DNA of 64,000 bases from Cupriavidus taiwanensis (GTDB lineage: Bacteria; Pseudomonadota; Gammaproteobacteria; Burkholderiales; Burkholderiaceae): contig NZ_LT977070.1 in NCBI RefSeq assembly GCF_900250075.1, positions 1,245,633 to 1,309,632 on the forward strand, in the 5' to 3' direction. How positions within the stretch are numbered: the first letter of the stretch is position 1; every line of letters begins with the position of its first letter. Of this stretch, positions 7,760-16,794 are shown in pieces. The notes under the pieces were generated by a model. That model saw nothing but the letters and a program-made list of their open reading frames with translations, searched no databases and was not told where the DNA came from. A program made the position numbers and the translations under genes.

Positions 7760-8548
7760 ATGGATCTGGGACTGCGCGGCAAGCATGCGCTGGTATGCGG
7801 CGCCAGCAAGGGCCTGGGCTTTGCCTGCGCCGATGCGCTGGCGGCCGAGGGCGTCGACGTGGTGATCGTGGCGCGCGGCGCCGAGGCGCTGGAAAAGGCC
7901 GCGGCCGACCTGCGCGCGCGCCATGGCCGCCGCGTGATCGCGGTGGCGACCGACATCACCACGCCCGAGGGCCGCAAGGCGGCGCTGGATGCCGCCGCCA
8001 AGCTCGGCGACCTCGACATCCTGGTCAACAACGCCGGCGGCCCGCCGCCGGGCAATTTCCGCGACTGGGAGCGCAGCGACTGGCTGGCCGCGCTGGACGC
8101 CAACATGCTGACCCCGATCGAGCTGATCAAGGCCACCGTCGACGGCATGATCGCGCGCAAGTGGGGCCGCATCATCAATATCACCAGCGGCGCGGTCAAG
8201 GCGCCGATCGATGTGCTGGGCCTGTCCAACGGCGCGCGCTCCGGCCTGACCGGCTTCGTTGCCGGCGTCGCGCGCGAAGTGGCGCAGCACGGCGTCACCA
8301 TCAACAACCTGCTGCCCGGTCCGTTCAATACCGACCGGCTGTTCAAGACCATGGAAGGCGGCGCGAAGAAGGCCGGCCTCAGCGTCGAGGAAGTGGCGCA
8401 GCGCCGCGCCGCGGCCAACCCGTCGCGCCGCTTCGGCGACCCGGCCGAGTTCGGCGCCACCTGCGCCTTCCTGTGCAGCCGCCATGCCGGCTACATCACC
8501 GGCCAGAACATCCTGCTCGACGGCGGCGCCTTCCCTGGCACGTTCTGA
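7760..8548 (+). CDS. Short-chain dehydrogenase/reductase with atypical active site
   Basis: This 262-residue SDR has a Rossmann cofactor motif (GASKGLGFA, residues 14-22), the structural NNAG at 90-93 and a serine at 143 (ITSGAV). The usual YxxxK catalytic pair is absent: the aligned segment is S156-N-G-A-R160, so Tyr is replaced by Ser and Lys by Arg. The rest of the fold is intact, including a typical C-terminal end ([15 protein letters not shown]). It is likely a member of a divergent FabG-like subgroup whose substrate I cannot name. An AGGGAGAA site precedes the ATG. The next gene, mgsA, starts 44 bases later and is probably co-transcribed. Confidence 0.88.
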   Translation: MDLGLRGKHALVCGASKGLGFACADALAAEGVDVVIVARGAEALEKAAADLRARHGRRVIAVATDITTPEGRKAALDAAAKLGDLDILVNNAGGPPPGNFRDWERSDWLAALDANMLTPIELIKATVDGMIARKWGRIINITSGAVKAPIDVLGLSNGARSGLTGFVAGVAREVAQHGVTINNLLPGPFNTDRLFKTMEGGAKKAGLSVEEVAQRRAAANPSRRFGDPAEFGATCAFLCSRHAGYITGQNILLDGGAFPGTF

Positions 8549-8592
8549 TCCGCAGTGTCCTGACTTACCCGTACCCCGCAAAGGAAGCCCTG

Positions 8593-8991
8593 ATGACCCG
8601 GCCTCGTATCGCGCTGATCGCCCATGACCACAAGAAGGACGACATCGTCGCCTTCGCCGCACGCCATCGCGACTTCCTGTCGCAGTGCGAACTGCTTGCC
8701 ACCGGCACCACCGGCGGGCGCCTGATCGACGAAGTCGGGCTGGACGTCACGCGCATGCTGTCGGGCCCGTGGGGCGGCGACCTGCAGATTGGCGCGCAGC
8801 TGGCCGAAGGCCGCGTCAGCGCGGTGGTGTTCCTGCGCGACCCGATGACGCCGCAGCCGCACGAACCCGATATCAACGCGCTGGTGCGCGCCTGCGACGT
8901 GCACAACGTGCCGTGCGCGACCAACGTGGCCAGCGCCGAGCTGCTGCTGGCAGGGCTTGCGCGCGAGAACGGCGCGGCGCAGGCCGGCTGA
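8593..8991 (+). CDS. mgsA: Methylglyoxal synthase
   Basis: The 132-residue enzyme converts dihydroxyacetone phosphate to methylglyoxal and phosphate, a bypass of lower glycolysis used under phosphate limitation or sugar excess. Family motifs are clear: GTTGG phosphate loop (38-42), GGD with catalytic Asp63 (Asp71 in E. coli), FLRDPM with Asp83, and His90 in PQPHEPD. The length is somewhat shorter than the E. coli enzyme (152). AAGGAAG precedes the ATG. The gene lies between an SDR and a quinone oxidoreductase; these might handle reactive carbonyls, but that link is inference. Confidence 0.94.
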   Translation: MTRPRIALIAHDHKKDDIVAFAARHRDFLSQCELLATGTTGGRLIDEVGLDVTRMLSGPWGGDLQIGAQLAEGRVSAVVFLRDPMTPQPHEPDINALVRACDVHNVPCATNVASAELLLAGLARENGAAQAG

Positions 8992-9041
8992 AGTACTCCG
9001 CATTCCCGATCGATGCCTCACCAAGACAAGGAGCGACGCAG

Positions 9042-10019
9042 ATGAGCAAAGCCATCCGGATCGAGCAGACCGGCGGTCCCGAAGTCATGCAGTGGGTCGA
9101 TGTACAGGTGGGCGACCCCGGCCCCGGCGAAGTGCGCGTGCGCCACGAGGCGGTGGGCCTGAACTACATCGATGTGTATTTCCGCACCGGGCTGTACAAG
9201 CAGCCGCTGCCGGGGGGGCTGGGCATGGAAGGCGCCGGCGTGGTCGAGGCGGTGGGCGAGGGCGTGCGCCACGTGGCCGTGGGCGACCGCGTGGCCTATG
9301 CCGGCCGTCCTACCGGTGCCTATGCGCAGGTGCGGGTGATGCCGGCCGACATCGTGGTGCGGCTGCCCGATGCGATCCCGTTCGATACCGCCGCGGCGAT
9401 GATGCTGCAGGGGCTGACGGCACAGTACCTGATCCGCGACAGCTACAAGGTGCAGCCGGGCGACACCGTGCTGCTGCACGCGGCCGCGGGCGGCGTGGGC
9501 CTGATCGCGTGCCAGTGGCTGAAGGCGCTCGGCGTGACCGTGATCGGCACCGTCGGCAGCGACGAAAAGGCCGAGCTGGCGCGCGCCAACGGCTGCACCC
9601 ACACCATCGTCTATACGCGCGAGTCGTTCGTCGAGCGGGTCCGGGAGATCACCAACGGCAAGGGCGTGCCGGCGGTCTATGACTCGATCGGCGCCGATAC
9701 CTTCCGCGGCTCGCTCGACTGCCTGGCGCCGCGCGGCACCATGGTGAGCTTCGGCAACGCCTCGGGTCCGGTGCCGCCGTTCGACCTGTCGGTGCTGGGC
9801 AACAAGGGCTCGCTGCGGCTGACGCGGCCGACGCTGATGACCTACGTGGTGCACCGCGAACTGCTCGAGCCGATGGTGGCGGACCTGTTCGATGCCGTCA
9901 CCACCGGCAAGGTGAAGGTCGACATCCGCCAGCGCTACGCGCTGTCTGAAGTGGCGCAGGCGCACCGCGACCTGGAATCGCGCAAGACCACCGGCTCGAC
10001 CATCCTGCTGCCGCACTGA
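9042..10019 (+). CDS. qor: NADPH:quinone oxidoreductase (zeta-crystallin type)
   Basis: The 325-residue product is a zinc-free medium-chain dehydrogenase. The N-terminal GroES-like domain contains GLNYIDVYFRTGLY. The Rossmann domain has the NADPH loop AAAGGVGLIACQWLK at ~150-165 and the family signature around SIGADTF. No zinc-ligand cysteines are seen, as expected for Qor. It should reduce quinones, possibly one electron at a time, in the cytoplasm. AAGGAGCG precedes the ATG. It follows mgsA by 50 bases and ends just before a strong two-way terminator, so SDR-mgsA-qor form a likely operon. Confidence 0.93.
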   Translation: MSKAIRIEQTGGPEVMQWVDVQVGDPGPGEVRVRHEAVGLNYIDVYFRTGLYKQPLPGGLGMEGAGVVEAVGEGVRHVAVGDRVAYAGRPTGAYAQVRVMPADIVVRLPDAIPFDTAAAMMLQGLTAQYLIRDSYKVQPGDTVLLHAAAGGVGLIACQWLKALGVTVIGTVGSDEKAELARANGCTHTIVYTRESFVERVREITNGKGVPAVYDSIGADTFRGSLDCLAPRGTMVSFGNASGPVPPFDLSVLGNKGSLRLTRPTLMTYVVHRELLEPMVADLFDAVTTGKVKVDIRQRYALSEVAQAHRDLESRKTTGSTILLPH

Positions 10020-10040
10020 AAGCGGTTCTGCGCGGGCAAG

Positions 10041-10081
10041 AAAAAATCCCCGGGGCACTCGGTGTCCCGGGGATTTTTTTT
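10041..10081. terminator. Two-way rho-independent terminator after qor
   Basis: A-run, then ATCCCCGGG hairpin arms around a CACTCGGTGT-type loop, then a run of eight T. Because it has A on the left and T on the right it can end transcription of qor (plus) and of the convergent DUF1232 gene (minus). Confidence 0.93.
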
Positions 10082-10088
10082 GGTGGCG

Positions 10089-10382
10089 TCAGTGCGGCCG
10101 CACCGTGGTCGCAGTCGCGCGCGCCTGCGCCTGGCGCAGGATATGCGGCGGCAGGCGCTTGAGGATCAGGTGGACTGCGAGCGGGATCAGCACCACGTCG
10201 TCGATGATGCCGAGGCCCGCGACCACGTCAGGTACCAGGTCGATCGGCGAAATCGCATACAGCAACAGGCCGAGCGCAGCCGGCTTCAGCCATGCCGGGG
10301 CATCCGGGTGGCGCAGCGCATACCAGAACAGGCGCCCGTCGCGGCGAACCAGCGTCCACAGGGCCGAAAAACGCTTCAACAT
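10089..10382 (-). CDS. DUF1232 (YkvA-like) small membrane-associated protein
   Basis: This 97-residue protein carries the DUF1232 core YAISPIDLVPDV followed by GIIDDVVLIPLAV at residues ~42-70, which forms two short hydrophobic segments. The function of the family is unknown. GGAGG stands just before the ATG. It lies 100 bases downstream of the nucleoside-transport lipoprotein on the same strand, so it may be read through from that operon, and it ends at a strong terminator. Confidence 0.85.
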   Translation of the reverse strand: MLKRFSALWTLVRRDGRLFWYALRHPDAPAWLKPAALGLLLYAISPIDLVPDVVAGLGIIDDVVLIPLAVHLILKRLPPHILRQAQARATATTVRPH

Positions 10383-10482
10383 GAGAGGCCTCCTTCACAT
10401 GGCGGGCGCCAGACCCTGGCGCATACGCAGAGAGGTTGGGCCGGTCTCGCGGGCTTCAAGTTCCGGAGGTGCGGGAAGGTGC

Positions 10483-11628
10483 TCAACCCGGAATTTTCCC
10501 TTCCACCCCCTCGACATAGAACTTCACGCCGTGCAGGAATTTGTCGTCCGCGACCTGGTCCTTGGCCAGCTGTTCCTTGCCGGTGTTGTCCTTGATCGGG
10601 CCCTTCCAGATCGGCGCGGTGCCGTCGATGATGCCCTTCTTGCGCTCGTCGACGAGCGCCTTGACGTCGGCCGGCACGTCGGCGTTGTAGCTCTTCAGGT
10701 CGATCATGCCTTCCTTCAGGCCCCACCACGTGGTGCTGTTCTTCCACTGGTTGTTGAGCACGTCCTCGACCACCTTGTTGTAGTAGACGCCCCACGAGAT
10801 CACCGACGCGGCCAGGTGGGCCTTGTCGCCGAACTTGGTCATGTCGCTGTCCCAGCCGAAGGCATGGACGCCCTTCTCCTGCGCGGTCTGCACCACGGCG
10901 GCGGAGTCGGTGTTCTGCATCAGCATGTCGACGCCCTGGCCGATCAGCGTGGTCGCGGCTTCGCGTTCCTTGCCCGGATCGAACCACTTGTTGACCCACA
11001 CCACCTTGACCGTGGCGTTCGGGTTGACGCTGCGCGCGCCCAGCGTGAACGAGTCGATATTGCGGATCACTTCGGGGATGGGCACCGAGGCCACCACGCC
11101 CATCTTGCCGGTCTTGCTCATCTTGCCGGCGACCACGCCCGCGAGGTAGGCGCCTTCATAGGTGCGCACGTCGTACTGGGCCAGGTTGTCGGCGGTCTTG
11201 AAGCCGGTGGCATGCTCGAACTTCACGTCCGGGAATTCCTTCGCCACCTTGAGCATCGACTCCATGTAGCCGAAGGTGGTGCCGAAGATCAGCTTGTTGC
11301 CCTGGCTGGCCAGGTCGCGGAACACGCGCTCGGCGTCGGCGGCGGATTCCGGCACGTTCTCGACGAAGGTGGTCTTGACCTTGCTGCCGAACTTTTCTTC
11401 CACGGCCTTGCGGCCGTTGTCATGCGCGAAGGTCCAGCCGGCATCGCCGACCGGGCCGATATAGACGAACGCAACCTTGAGCGGCTCGGCTGCCTGCCCG
11501 GCAGCGGGCGCGGAAGCGGCGCCGGCGGGCTCGGCGGGCTTGTCGGCTTCTTTCTTGCCGCAGCCGGCCAGGGCCAGCACGGCGGTGGCGGCCAGCGCCG
11601 CCAGGGTCTTCCTGCGCGTGACGATCAT
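10483..11628 (-). CDS. BMP/PnrA-family nucleoside-binding lipoprotein of an ABC importer
   Basis: The 381-residue lipoprotein has a basic N-terminus and lipobox LALAGC with the lipidated Cys23, then an Ala/Pro linker and the Bmp domain starting at LKVAFVYIGPVGDAGWT. Ligand-loop elements such as FGTTFGYM and GWDSDMTKFG match purine-nucleoside receptors of this family. It is the binding component for the two permeases and ATPase transcribed upstream of it. AAGGAGAAATC precedes the ATG. Being last of the four transporter genes it may be expressed in excess, as usual for binding proteins. The exact substrate (nucleoside or free purine) is inferred. Confidence 0.9.
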   Translation of the reverse strand: MIVTRRKTLAALAATAVLALAGCGKKEADKPAEPAGAASAPAAGQAAEPLKVAFVYIGPVGDAGWTFAHDNGRKAVEEKFGSKVKTTFVENVPESAADAERVFRDLASQGNKLIFGTTFGYMESMLKVAKEFPDVKFEHATGFKTADNLAQYDVRTYEGAYLAGVVAGKMSKTGKMGVVASVPIPEVIRNIDSFTLGARSVNPNATVKVVWVNKWFDPGKEREAATTLIGQGVDMLMQNTDSAAVVQTAQEKGVHAFGWDSDMTKFGDKAHLAASVISWGVYYNKVVEDVLNNQWKNSTTWWGLKEGMIDLKSYNADVPADVKALVDERKKGIIDGTAPIWKGPIKDNTGKEQLAKDQVADDKFLHGVKFYVEGVEGKIPG

Positions 11629-11682
11629 GATTTCTCCTTGTGTGAATGGTTGTAGCTCGGGGGATTTCCGTCAGAAAAACGA

Positions 11683-12603
11683 TCAGGCGTTGCCGGGGCG
11701 GAACGGCTTGCCCAGCGACGCCGGCATGTTCAGGCGTATCCACGCGGGATTGCGCGAAATCAGCGCCAGCACCACGATGGTGGCGGCGTACGGCAGCATC
11801 GACAGGAACTGCGGTGGCGCTGCTACGCCGATCCCCTGCAGGTAGAACTGCAGGATGGTCACGGCGCCGAACAGCCACGCACCCACCAGCACGCGGCCCG
11901 GGCGCCAGGTGGCAAAGGTGGTCAGCGCCAGCGCGATCCAGCCGCGGCCCGCCACCAGGTTCTCGACCCACATCGGGGTATAGACCAGCGACAGGTAGGC
12001 GCCCGCCAGCCCGCAGCAGGCGCCGCCGAACAGCAGCGCGCCGAAGCGGATGGTGCGCACCGGGTAGCCCAGCGCATGCGCCGACTCCGGCGATTCGCCG
12101 ATCGCGCGCAGCGTCAGCCCGGCGCGCGTGCGGAACAGGAACCACATGATGGCGAAGCACAGCAGCAGGCTGAAATACACCATCCAGTGATGCTGGAACA
12201 AGGCCGGCCCGACAAAGGGCAGCTCGGCAAGGCCCGGCACGGCCTTGGCCTGCGCCGGCATGGCGTAGCCGACGAAGCGCTGGCCCATGAAGGCCGACAG
12301 GCCGGTGCCGAAGATCGACAGCGCCAGCCCGGTGGCGACCTGGTTGGTGGCCAGCACCAGCGCCAGCCACGAGAACAGGGTGGCCATCAGCATGCCGGCC
12401 AGCGCGCCGGCGGCAAAGCCGAGCATGGGCGACTGGGTCTGGTAGCCGACCATGAAGCCGGCCACCGCGGCCACCAGCATCATGCCTTCGGCGCCCAGGT
12501 TGAGCACGCCCGAGCGTTCGTTGATCAGCAGGCCCAGCGCGGCCAGCAGCAGCGGCGTGCCGGCGTTGATGGCGGTGGCGATGAGGGGGGCGAGTTGTTC
12601 CAT
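11683..12603 (-). CDS. Nucleoside ABC importer permease, second subunit
   Basis: This 306-residue inner-membrane protein belongs to the ribose/nucleoside-type (RbsC-like) permeases, in the branch that accompanies BMP lipoproteins. The motif NERSGVLNLGAEGMMLVAA near residue 28 is the family hallmark, and about eight to nine hydrophobic helices follow. It lies 18 bases downstream of the partner permease and 54 bases upstream of the binding lipoprotein, so the four genes form one unit. It should form a heterodimeric channel with its neighbour. Confidence 0.9.
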   Translation of the reverse strand: MEQLAPLIATAINAGTPLLLAALGLLINERSGVLNLGAEGMMLVAAVAGFMVGYQTQSPMLGFAAGALAGMLMATLFSWLALVLATNQVATGLALSIFGTGLSAFMGQRFVGYAMPAQAKAVPGLAELPFVGPALFQHHWMVYFSLLLCFAIMWFLFRTRAGLTLRAIGESPESAHALGYPVRTIRFGALLFGGACCGLAGAYLSLVYTPMWVENLVAGRGWIALALTTFATWRPGRVLVGAWLFGAVTILQFYLQGIGVAAPPQFLSMLPYAATIVVLALISRNPAWIRLNMPASLGKPFRPGNA

Positions 12604-12621
12604 GGTCTTGGTGTGCTCCGC

Positions 12622-13731
12622 TCAGGCCGTGTTGGCGCGCCAGCGCAGGCGGTTGTCGATCAGCGTGTCGCACGCCAGCAGGAAGAACAGCAGCATGCCC
12701 TGGAACACCCAGCCGATCGCCGATGGCAGGCCCAGCCGGGACTGCGCCATCTCGCCGCCGATATAGAACAGCGACATCATGATGCCGCCGAACACGGTGC
12801 CGACCGGATGCAGCCGCCCGATAAAGGCGACGATGATGGCGGTAAAGCCGTAGCCCGGCGAGATCGACGGCAGCAGTTGTCCGATCGGACCGACCACCTC
12901 GAACGCGCCCGCCAGGCCGGCGGTGGCGCCCGAGATCAGCAGCGCGCTCCACAGCGCGCTGCGCGCCGAGAAGCCCGCATAGCGCGCCGCCGCCGGCGCG
13001 GTCCCGCCGACCTGCAGCCGGTAGCCGGCGAAACTGCGGAACACGAACACGGTCATCACCGCCACCAGCACCAGCATCACGACAAAGCCGGCGTGCAGCC
13101 GTGAACCCGACATCAGGTTGGGCAGCAGGTACTCGGACGAGAACACCTTTGATTGCGGGAAGTTCATGCCGTTGGGGTCCTTCAGCGGCCCGTTGACCAC
13201 CCACAGCAGCAACTGCTGCGCGATATAGGTCAGCATCAGCGATACCAGGATCTCGTTGGCGTTGAAGCGGTCCTTGAGCAGCGCGGTGAGCGAGGCCCAC
13301 GCCATGCCGCCGGCGATGCCGGCGAGCGACGCCAGCACCAGCACCACGGTGCCGTTCATGGTCTGCCCCGGCACATCGAAATAGAGCACCGCCGCGCCGG
13401 CGCAGATGCCGCCGGCAACCAGCTGGCCGTCGGCGCCGATATTCCACACGTTGGCGCGGTAGCACACCGACAGGCCGAGCGCGCACAGCACCAGCGGCAC
13501 GGTCTTGAGCAGCACCTCGCCAATCGCGCGCTGGTCGCGCAGCGGATCGGCCAGGAACACCTTGAGCGCCGCCACCGGATCCTTGCCGAGCGCCAGGAAC
13601 AGCAGCGCCCCGAACAGCAGCGTCAGCGCCAGCGCCAGCACCGGCGAGGCATAGGCCATCGCGCGCGAGGGCACGCCGCGCGGCGCCAGCATGAGAGGGG
13701 AACGGGGCAGCAGGGTGCGCACATCAGCCAT
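12622..13731 (-). CDS. Nucleoside ABC importer permease, first subunit
   Basis: The product (369 residues from the ATG at 13731) is the larger permease, with a long first loop and the signature CYRANVWNIGADGQLVAGG. Around ten hydrophobic helices are apparent. The chosen start gives MADVRTLL and overlaps the last 8 bases of the ATPase gene (ATGGCTGA), a typical coupling overlap; the frame stays open 24 bases further but that would deepen the overlap. Together with the next permease it forms the transmembrane core of the importer. Confidence 0.9.
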   Translation of the reverse strand: MADVRTLLPRSPLMLAPRGVPSRAMAYASPVLALALTLLFGALLFLALGKDPVAALKVFLADPLRDQRAIGEVLLKTVPLVLCALGLSVCYRANVWNIGADGQLVAGGICAGAAVLYFDVPGQTMNGTVVLVLASLAGIAGGMAWASLTALLKDRFNANEILVSLMLTYIAQQLLLWVVNGPLKDPNGMNFPQSKVFSSEYLLPNLMSGSRLHAGFVVMLVLVAVMTVFVFRSFAGYRLQVGGTAPAAARYAGFSARSALWSALLISGATAGLAGAFEVVGPIGQLLPSISPGYGFTAIIVAFIGRLHPVGTVFGGIMMSLFYIGGEMAQSRLGLPSAIGWVFQGMLLFFLLACDTLIDNRLRWRANTA

Positions 13732-15286
13732 GGCTTGCCACCTCCCCTCCGGCATGGGCCTGGGCCGGTCCGCCTGGCCACAAGCCGCTCATCCACAGCC
13801 CGACCTGCTCGCGCGTGGCGGTCTCGGTCGCCACCGAGGGCGACAGCCGGCCCTTGGCGATCACATGCAGCCGGTCGCAGATCGCGAACAGCTCGTCGAG
13901 CTCTTCCGATACCACCAGGATGGCGCAGCCGGTGGCCTTCAGCGCCAGGATCTCGTTGTGGATCTGCGCCGCGGCGCCCACGTCCACGCCCCAGGTGGGT
14001 TGCGCCACGATCAGTACCCTCGGGCCGCTTTCGATCTCGCGGCCGACAATGAATTTCTGCAGGTTGCCGCCCGACAGGCTGCGCGCCAGCGCCTGCGGAC
14101 CGCTGGCCTTGACGCGGAAGCGGTTGATCACCGCCGACGCCAGCCCGCTGGCGGCGCCGGGCGAGATCATGCCTTGCCGGACATAGGGCGGGGTCTGGTG
14201 CGACAACAGGATGTTGGTGGCCAGGCTCATGCCTGGCACCGCGCCGCGGCCCAGGCGCTCTTCCGGCACGAAGGCCAGCCCGGCGCGGCGGCGCTGGCGC
14301 GCATCGAGGCGGCCCGCCGCCTTGCCATCGATCTGCACCGAGGTGGCATCGGCGCGCGTGTCTTCGCCGGACAGCGCGGCCAGCAGCTCCTGCTGGCCGT
14401 TGCCCGACACCCCGGCGATGCCGACGATCTCGCCCGCGTGGACGTCAAGCGCAACCTGGCTCAGCTCGGTCGCGAACGCATGCGCGCGCGGCAGCGACAG
14501 GCCCCGCACGCTCAGGCGCACCGGGCCGCGCTGCGCGGCCACGCGCGTCTCGCGCGGCGGTTCGCCGCCGATCATCAGGCGCGACAGCGACGCCGCGGTC
14601 TCCTGGCGCGGATCGCAGACGCCGGTGACCTTGCCCATGCGCATCACGGTGGCGTGATGGCACAGCGCACGGATCTCGTCGAGTTTGTGGCTGATATAGA
14701 GGATGCTGGTGCCTTCGGCGGCCAGCTGGCGCAGCGTGACGAACAGCGTTTCCACGGCCTGGGGCGTCAGCACCGAGGTGGGCTCGTCCAGGATCAGCAG
14801 TTGCGGGCTGGCCAGCAGCGCCCGCACGATCTCGACGCGCTGGCGCTCGCCCACCGACAGCGTGTGCACATGGCGGTTCGGCTCCAGCGGCAGGCCGTAG
14901 CGCTCGGCGGTGGCGCGGATGCGCTCGGCCAGCTGCTTCATGTTGCCTTGCTGCGCGGCCGGCAGGCCCAGCGCAATGTTCTCCGCCACGGTCAGCGTGT
15001 CGAACAGCGAGAAATGCTGGAACACCATGGCGATGCCCAGGTTGCGGGCGTCGTGCGGGCTGCCGATGCTGACCGGCGCCCCGTTGAAGTGCATCTCGCC
15101 GGCATCCGGACGGACCGCGCCGAAAATGATCTTCATCAGGGTGGACTTGCCGGCGCCGTTTTCGCCGAGCACGGCATGGATCTCGCCGGGGGCAACGCTG
15201 AGGCTGACGTCGTCGTTGGCGACGACGCCCGGGTAGCGCTTGCTGATATGGGCCAGCGCCAGCCGGGGAGGGAGTTGTGGTGTCAC
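13724..15286 (-). CDS. Nucleoside ABC importer ATPase (two fused ATP-binding domains)
   Basis: This sugar/nucleoside-type ATPase has two nucleotide-binding domains in one chain. Domain 1 shows Walker A GENGAGKSTL, signature LSVGERQRVEI and Walker B LLILDEPTSVL. Domain 2 is degenerate in Walker A (GVSGNGQQEL), keeps signature LSGGNLQKF and ends Walker B as LIVAQPTWGVD, so one ATP site is probably non-hydrolytic, as in relatives. GTG at 15286 gives 520 residues, normal for the family; an ATG at 15379 would add 31 residues of unusual codon use. A TATAAT box lies upstream at 15416-15421 and serves either start. Confidence 0.9.
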   Translation of the reverse strand: MTPQLPPRLALAHISKRYPGVVANDDVSLSVAPGEIHAVLGENGAGKSTLMKIIFGAVRPDAGEMHFNGAPVSIGSPHDARNLGIAMVFQHFSLFDTLTVAENIALGLPAAQQGNMKQLAERIRATAERYGLPLEPNRHVHTLSVGERQRVEIVRALLASPQLLILDEPTSVLTPQAVETLFVTLRQLAAEGTSILYISHKLDEIRALCHHATVMRMGKVTGVCDPRQETAASLSRLMIGGEPPRETRVAAQRGPVRLSVRGLSLPRAHAFATELSQVALDVHAGEIVGIAGVSGNGQQELLAALSGEDTRADATSVQIDGKAAGRLDARQRRRAGLAFVPEERLGRGAVPGMSLATNILLSHQTPPYVRQGMISPGAASGLASAVINRFRVKASGPQALARSLSGGNLQKFIVGREIESGPRVLIVAQPTWGVDVGAAAQIHNEILALKATGCAILVVSEELDELFAICDRLHVIAKGRLSPSVATETATREQVGLWMSGLWPGGPAQAHAGGEVASHG

Positions 15287-15415
15287 TGAGGCGGCTCGGG
15301 TTGTTGTTGTGGCAGCAACGGCGAATGCGTCAAAGCGCGGCAGTGCGTGGCGCAGCATCGCCGCGACGCATTGCAGCATTCATCATGGGTTCGTGATGCC
15401 GGATATTGGTGAAGA

Positions 15416-15421
15416 ATTATA
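15416..15421 (-). promoter_or_regulatory. Perfect -10 box for the nucleoside ABC operon
   Basis: TATAAT on the minus strand sits in the only AT-rich patch of the intergenic region (AATTATATAAG on the plus strand). No convincing -35 box is found 16-18 bases upstream, so an activator may be needed. Transcription would begin near 15409. Confidence 0.5.
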
Positions 15422-15514
15422 TAAGTGTGCGCGGGCTGGAAGGCCTGAATCGGGCTCGTGTCCAGTCTGTGCAACGGTTGGCGGGTGGTTGCAAATCGCA
15501 TGCCGGCGCAAGCA

Positions 15515-15550
15515 CAAAAAAACCGCCGCCTCCTTGCCGGAGGCGGCGGT
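15515..15550 (-). terminator. Rho-independent terminator after the pirin gene
   Basis: Arms ACCGCCGCCTCC and GGAGGCGGCGGT with a TTGCC loop; the plus-strand A-run on the left is the T-run for minus-strand transcripts leaving the pirin gene. Confidence 0.92.
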
Positions 15551-15583
15551 CTTGTAACGCCCGCGAGCAGATCGGGCGACGGG

Positions 15584-16501
15584 TTACGCGCTCGTCGCCG
15601 TCGCAAACCTTCCATCCCGGAAATCCGCCAGGGTCTGGTAGATCTGCTCCTGCGTGTTCATCACGAACGGGCCGTACTGCGCGATCGGCTCGTTCAGCGG
15701 CCGGCCGGCGATCAGCAGAAAGCGTGCGTCGGTCTCGGCCCTGACGATGACGCCATCAGCCTGGCCGGCGTTGTCCAGCACGCCCATGCGCTGCGCCTCG
15801 ACCACGGCGCGGTCGTCGCCCGCGCCGACCGAGACTTCGCCCCGGTACACGTAGATAAAGGCGTTATGCCCGGCCGGCAGGGCCTGCGCAAAGTCCTGTC
15901 CAGCCGGCAGCTCGACGTCCAGGTAGACCGGCTCGGTCACCGGCCGCGTGATCGCGCCGGCCACGCCATGGCTGGCGCCGGCCAGCACGCGCACCGTGGC
16001 GCCATGCTCCAGCGCCACCGTCGGGATCTCGGCAGCGGGCAGGTCGCGGTACCACGGCGCCGTCATCTTGTCGGCGGCCGGCAGGTTCAGCCACAGCTGG
16101 AAGCCTTCCATGCGGCCGTCTTCCTGCTCGGGCATTTCCGAGTGGACCACGCCGGCGCCGGCCACCATCCATTGCGCACCGCCGTTCTGCAGCAGGCCCT
16201 CGTTGCCGGCGCTGTCGCGATGGCGCATGCGCCCGGCCAGCATGTAGGTGATGGTCTCGAAGCCGCGGTGCGGATGATCGGGGAAGCCGCCGATGTAGTC
16301 GTCCTTGCTGTCGGTGCCGAAGGCATCGAGCATCAGGAACGGATCGAGCCGGCGCTGCAGGTTCTGCGTCAGCACGCGGGTCAGCTTGACGCCGGCGCCG
16401 TCCGAGGTGGCGATGCCGCGCACCACGCGGTCGACGGTGCGCGAGCGCGTCACGCTTTCGGCGGCGGCGGCGGGAATGGTGGCGAGGGTACGGGTGTCCA
16501 T
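15584..16501 (-). CDS. Pirin family protein
   Basis: This 305-residue bicupin has the pirin metal ligands in the N-terminal cupin: His76-x-His78 (FPDHPHRGFET) and His120-x-Glu122 (VVHSEMPE), the same HxH/HxE pattern as human pirin. Such proteins can act as quercetinase-like dioxygenases or as stress-responsive modulators; the role here is open. CAGGAGCAAG precedes the ATG. It is monocistronic, ending at a strong terminator, and its upstream side is a 669-base stretch without genes. Confidence 0.92.
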   Translation of the reverse strand: MDTRTLATIPAAAAESVTRSRTVDRVVRGIATSDGAGVKLTRVLTQNLQRRLDPFLMLDAFGTDSKDDYIGGFPDHPHRGFETITYMLAGRMRHRDSAGNEGLLQNGGAQWMVAGAGVVHSEMPEQEDGRMEGFQLWLNLPAADKMTAPWYRDLPAAEIPTVALEHGATVRVLAGASHGVAGAITRPVTEPVYLDVELPAGQDFAQALPAGHNAFIYVYRGEVSVGAGDDRAVVEAQRMGVLDNAGQADGVIVRAETDARFLLIAGRPLNEPIAQYGPFVMNTQEQIYQTLADFRDGRFATATSA

Positions 16502-16759
16502 GTCTTGCTCCTGTGGGGCGGTCCGCGGCCGCGATGGCGGCGGTCCGTCGTTTCAGCTACCCCGTCAATTTAGTGGTTTGGCGGGGAAAGAGTAGAGGGC
16601 GCACGGGCAACAGATTGTTCTGCCGGCGCATCAAATCGATCAAGGTGCTGTATTGATTTCGGAACGATAGGAGCGCGGCGGGTGCGGTGTCCGGACCTCC
16701 GCCAACAGCAGCCGTGAAGGCCGAAGATCGGTGCCAGATGGCCCCGGGAAACGGCAAAG
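16502..16759. other. Gene-free stretch upstream of the pirin gene
   Basis: No protein-coding frame with normal codon use is visible. On the minus strand TTGACG (16568 to 16563) could be a -35 box for the pirin gene, but no clear -10 box lies at the right distance. Nothing else is recognised. Confidence 0.5.
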
Positions 16760-16792
16760 ATGACAAGATCGATGAAGATCGCTATAATAGCG
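16760..16792 (+). promoter_or_regulatory. Near-consensus sigma-70 promoter with palindrome on the -10 box
   Basis: ATGACA (16760-16765), a 17-base spacer and a perfect TATAAT (16783-16788) form one of the best promoters in the window. The -10 box lies at the centre of a perfect 13-base palindrome CGCTATAATAGCG (16780-16792), which could be a repressor operator. Transcription should start near 16795, about 376 bases before the first gene of the osmoprotectant operon. Confidence 0.8.
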
Positions 16793-16794
16793 CT

